Assembly (NCBI GenBank): GCA_947165795.1 | Contig: CAMVBP010000088.1 | Span: forward strand, 1-7,965 | Origin: an uncultured Treponema sp. | GTDB taxonomy: Bacteria; Spirochaetota; Spirochaetia; Treponematales; Treponemataceae | Direction of reading: 5' to 3' | Length of the DNA: 7,965 nucleotides | Shown here: positions 6,266-7,965 of the stretch, piece after piece | Layout: every line of letters begins with the position of its first letter | Position numbering within the stretch: the stretch's first letter is position 1 | Notes under the pieces: model-generated | Told to the model about the DNA's origin: nothing | Seen by the model: only the letters and a program-made list of their open reading frames with translations | Database searches by the model: none | Translations under genes and position numbers: made by a program

Positions 6266-7965
6266 ATGAATAAATTGATTTTTAAATCTCCAGCAGAAAA
6301 ATGGGAGCATTATCTTCCTTTAGGTAACGGAAGGCTCGGCGCAATGCTAAAAGTCCATCCGTGTAATGAAATTATTCAGCTGAATGAAGAAGGAATATGG
6401 TCCGGCGGCCCGAATGACAGAATTAATTATTCAGCCGGAAAATATTTAGAAGAAATCCGTACATTAATAAAAAAAGGTGAAGTCCTGCAGGCGCAGGAAA
6501 TGGCTTTCAGACATCTTTCCGGAACTTCTTTTAATGAGCGCGTTTATCAGACAGCGGGTGAATTTAAAATTGATTTTTTCAGAAAAGAAAATTCGGGAAT
6601 AGAATGTAAATTTCCTTTTACTCATTCTACTTCTGAAAGCTGTCTTAGAACTTTTTCTTCGGAACTGGATTTAGATTCTGCCTGTGTAAAGCTTAGTTAT
6701 ACAGATGAAGAAAATACTGTTTTTACAAGAACTTCGTGGATAAGCGCTGTTGATGATATGTTTTTTATGCATGTAAAATCTTCGTTGCCGGGGAAAATAA
6801 ATTTCCGTGCTTTTCTTGATCGTGGAATCTGGTGTGATGGAGCGGGAATTTCTGATAATTTTATTTTTCTTGAAGACAGTCACGGAATTCCTTTTTGTGC
6901 TACGGCAGGCGCTGTAAATACAGATGGCAATATAAAAGCCGAAGGATTTACTTTATGCGGAAAAGAATGTTCTGAGGTTTTATTTTTTATTGATATAAGA
7001 GCCTGGAAATATAAAAAAAATATTACGGAAAAGAATTATAAAAAATCAATATTAAAAAATACATGGAAGCCTCTTTTATTAAAAAGAATGAAGGAGATGC
7101 ATTCTTATATAAGTAAGACCGGAGTTTCTAAAGCTTGTCAGAAATTATTCGACAGACATTATTCTGAATATAATCCTTTATGGAAAAAAATGGAGCTTTA
7201 TATAGGCGAAAAATCAGAACAGATTTCTAAAGACAAATCTGTAAAGGAATATTTTGACGATTTAAAAAACGGAAGCCTTGCCATTGTAAATTTGTATACG
7301 GCTTTTTCGCGCTATCTTATGATTGCAGGAAGCCGAAACCCCGGTGTTCTTCCATTAACGCTGCAGGGCTTGTGGAACGGTTACATAGAGCCGCCATGGG
7401 GAAGTAAATATACAATAAATATAAATGCACAGATGAATTACTGGCCGGCCTGTATGTGTAATCTTGAAGAATGTGAAATCCCTCTATTTGAACTTCTTTC
7501 GCGAGCCTATAAAAACGGAAAAATAACTGCACAGAAAATGTATGGCTGCAGAGGTTATGTGCTTCATCATAATACAGACTATTGGGGAGATGCTGCTCCG
7601 CAGGATACCTGGCTTCCGGGAACGTACTGGGTGCTTGGTGCTGCATGGCTTGCTACTCATATATACGAGCATTTTGAATACACTCAAAATATTGATTTTT
7701 TAAGAAAATATTTTTATCTGATTTACGAAGCCTGCCTTTTTTTTGTTGATTTTCTTCAGCCTTCAGTTTCGGCAGGTTATGCGCACGATGGAAAACCGTA
7801 TCTTGTAATTAATCCTTCTGTGTCACCGGAAAATTCCTATAAGGCAGAAAGTTCAGTTGTTTCGGGGACTTCCGTTCAGACTGGAGCCTTATGCGAAGGC
7901 TGCCAGATGGATAATATGATTCTTATTCATCTTTTTACTTCGTGCATAAATGCCGGAAAAAAACT
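6266..7965 (+). CDS. Glycoside hydrolase family 95 (alpha-L-fucosidase / alpha-L-galactosidase), 3' partial
   Basis: Open from the ATG at 6266 to the window edge: 566 codons of a family usually around 750-800 residues. GH95 enzymes remove terminal alpha-1,2-L-fucose (some alpha-L-galactose) from glycans by inversion. Landmarks: LPLGNGRLGAM (17-27), LNEEGIWSGGP (39-49), beta-sandwich domain to about 250, lysine-rich linker, then the (alpha/alpha)6 barrel with SRYLMIAGSR and LQGLWN (366-371), PPWG (376-379), TININAQMNYWPA (383-395), GCRGYVLHHNTDYWGD (427-442) and NPSVSPEN (516-523). By comparison with the Bifidobacterium bifidum enzyme AfcA, N385 and N387 match the Asn pair that activates water and E522 the general acid; the Asp partner lies beyond the window. 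Thr383 stands where some fucosidases have His. There is no signal peptide, so a cytoplasmic enzyme acting on imported oligosaccharides is inferred. It starts 1 nt after the barrel gene's stop. The family call is certain; the sugar specificity is not. Confidence 0.96.
   Translation, partial: MNKLIFKSPAEKWEHYLPLGNGRLGAMLKVHPCNEIIQLNEEGIWSGGPNDRINYSAGKYLEEIRTLIKKGEVLQAQEMAFRHLSGTSFNERVYQTAGEFKIDFFRKENSGIECKFPFTHSTSESCLRTFSSELDLDSACVKLSYTDEENTVFTRTSWISAVDDMFFMHVKSSLPGKINFRAFLDRGIWCDGAGISDNFIFLEDSHGIPFCATAGAVNTDGNIKAEGFTLCGKECSEVLFFIDIRAWKYKKNITEKNYKKSILKNTWKPLLLKRMKEMHSYISKTGVSKACQKLFDRHYSEYNPLWKKMELYIGEKSEQISKDKSVKEYFDDLKNGSLAIVNLYTAFSRYLMIAGSRNPGVLPLTLQGLWNGYIEPPWGSKYTININAQMNYWPACMCNLEECEIPLFELLSRAYKNGKITAQKMYGCRGYVLHHNTDYWGDAAPQDTWLPGTYWVLGAAWLATHIYEHFEYTQNIDFLRKYFYLIYEACLFFVDFLQPSVSAGYAHDGKPYLVINPSVSPENSYKAESSVVSGTSVQTGALCEGCQMDNMILIHLFTSCINAGKK

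Noticed and set aside
7013..7020. Run of eight A within the GH95 gene as a possible frameshift or slippage site
   Set aside because: The frame reads correctly on both sides and GH95 motifs continue after it, so there is no sign of a break; programmed slippage cannot be shown.
7317..7687. Two overlapping minus-strand frames opposite the GH95 gene
   Set aside because: They lie antisense to the most conserved GH95 motifs and have no recognisable product.

Overview
The window is AT-rich and carries four genes, all on the + strand, with no real intergenic space. Neighbouring reading frames overlap by 35 nt and 14 nt, and the last pair is separated by 1 nt. The codon choice, the lysine-rich N-termini, the inner-membrane cyclase of spirochaete type and the FecR/beta-sandwich protein next to it suggest a host-associated Treponema, for example from gut or rumen. 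This taxonomic guess is inference from gene type; no marker gene is present.

Layout: (1) nt 2-2116, a membrane class III adenylate cyclase with a periplasmic Cache-like sensor, a HAMP linker and a cytoplasmic catalytic domain. Its frame is open to the left edge, so the true start is probably outside the window. (2) nt 2082-4928, a large membrane-anchored periplasmic protein with a FecR domain followed by seven beta-sandwich modules of about 100 residues, each ending in a G-x-[YF]-x-W signature. (3) nt 4915-6264, a secreted protein with a beta-sandwich module, an IPT-like domain and a C-terminal beta-barrel of about eight strands that ends in phenylalanine, so probably an outer-membrane protein. 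(4) nt 6266 to the right edge, the first 566 codons of a GH95 glycoside hydrolase (alpha-L-fucosidase or alpha-L-galactosidase type) without a signal peptide, cut by the window end.

The first three genes look like one translationally coupled cell-envelope unit: an inner-membrane cAMP-producing sensor, a long periplasmic repeat protein and an outer-membrane barrel. They could form a trans-envelope sensing or structural system. The GH95 gene may be a metabolic passenger on the same transcript or a functional partner. I see no RNA genes, mobile elements, CRISPR arrays, terminators or convincing promoters, and no gene-free stretch longer than one base between genes.
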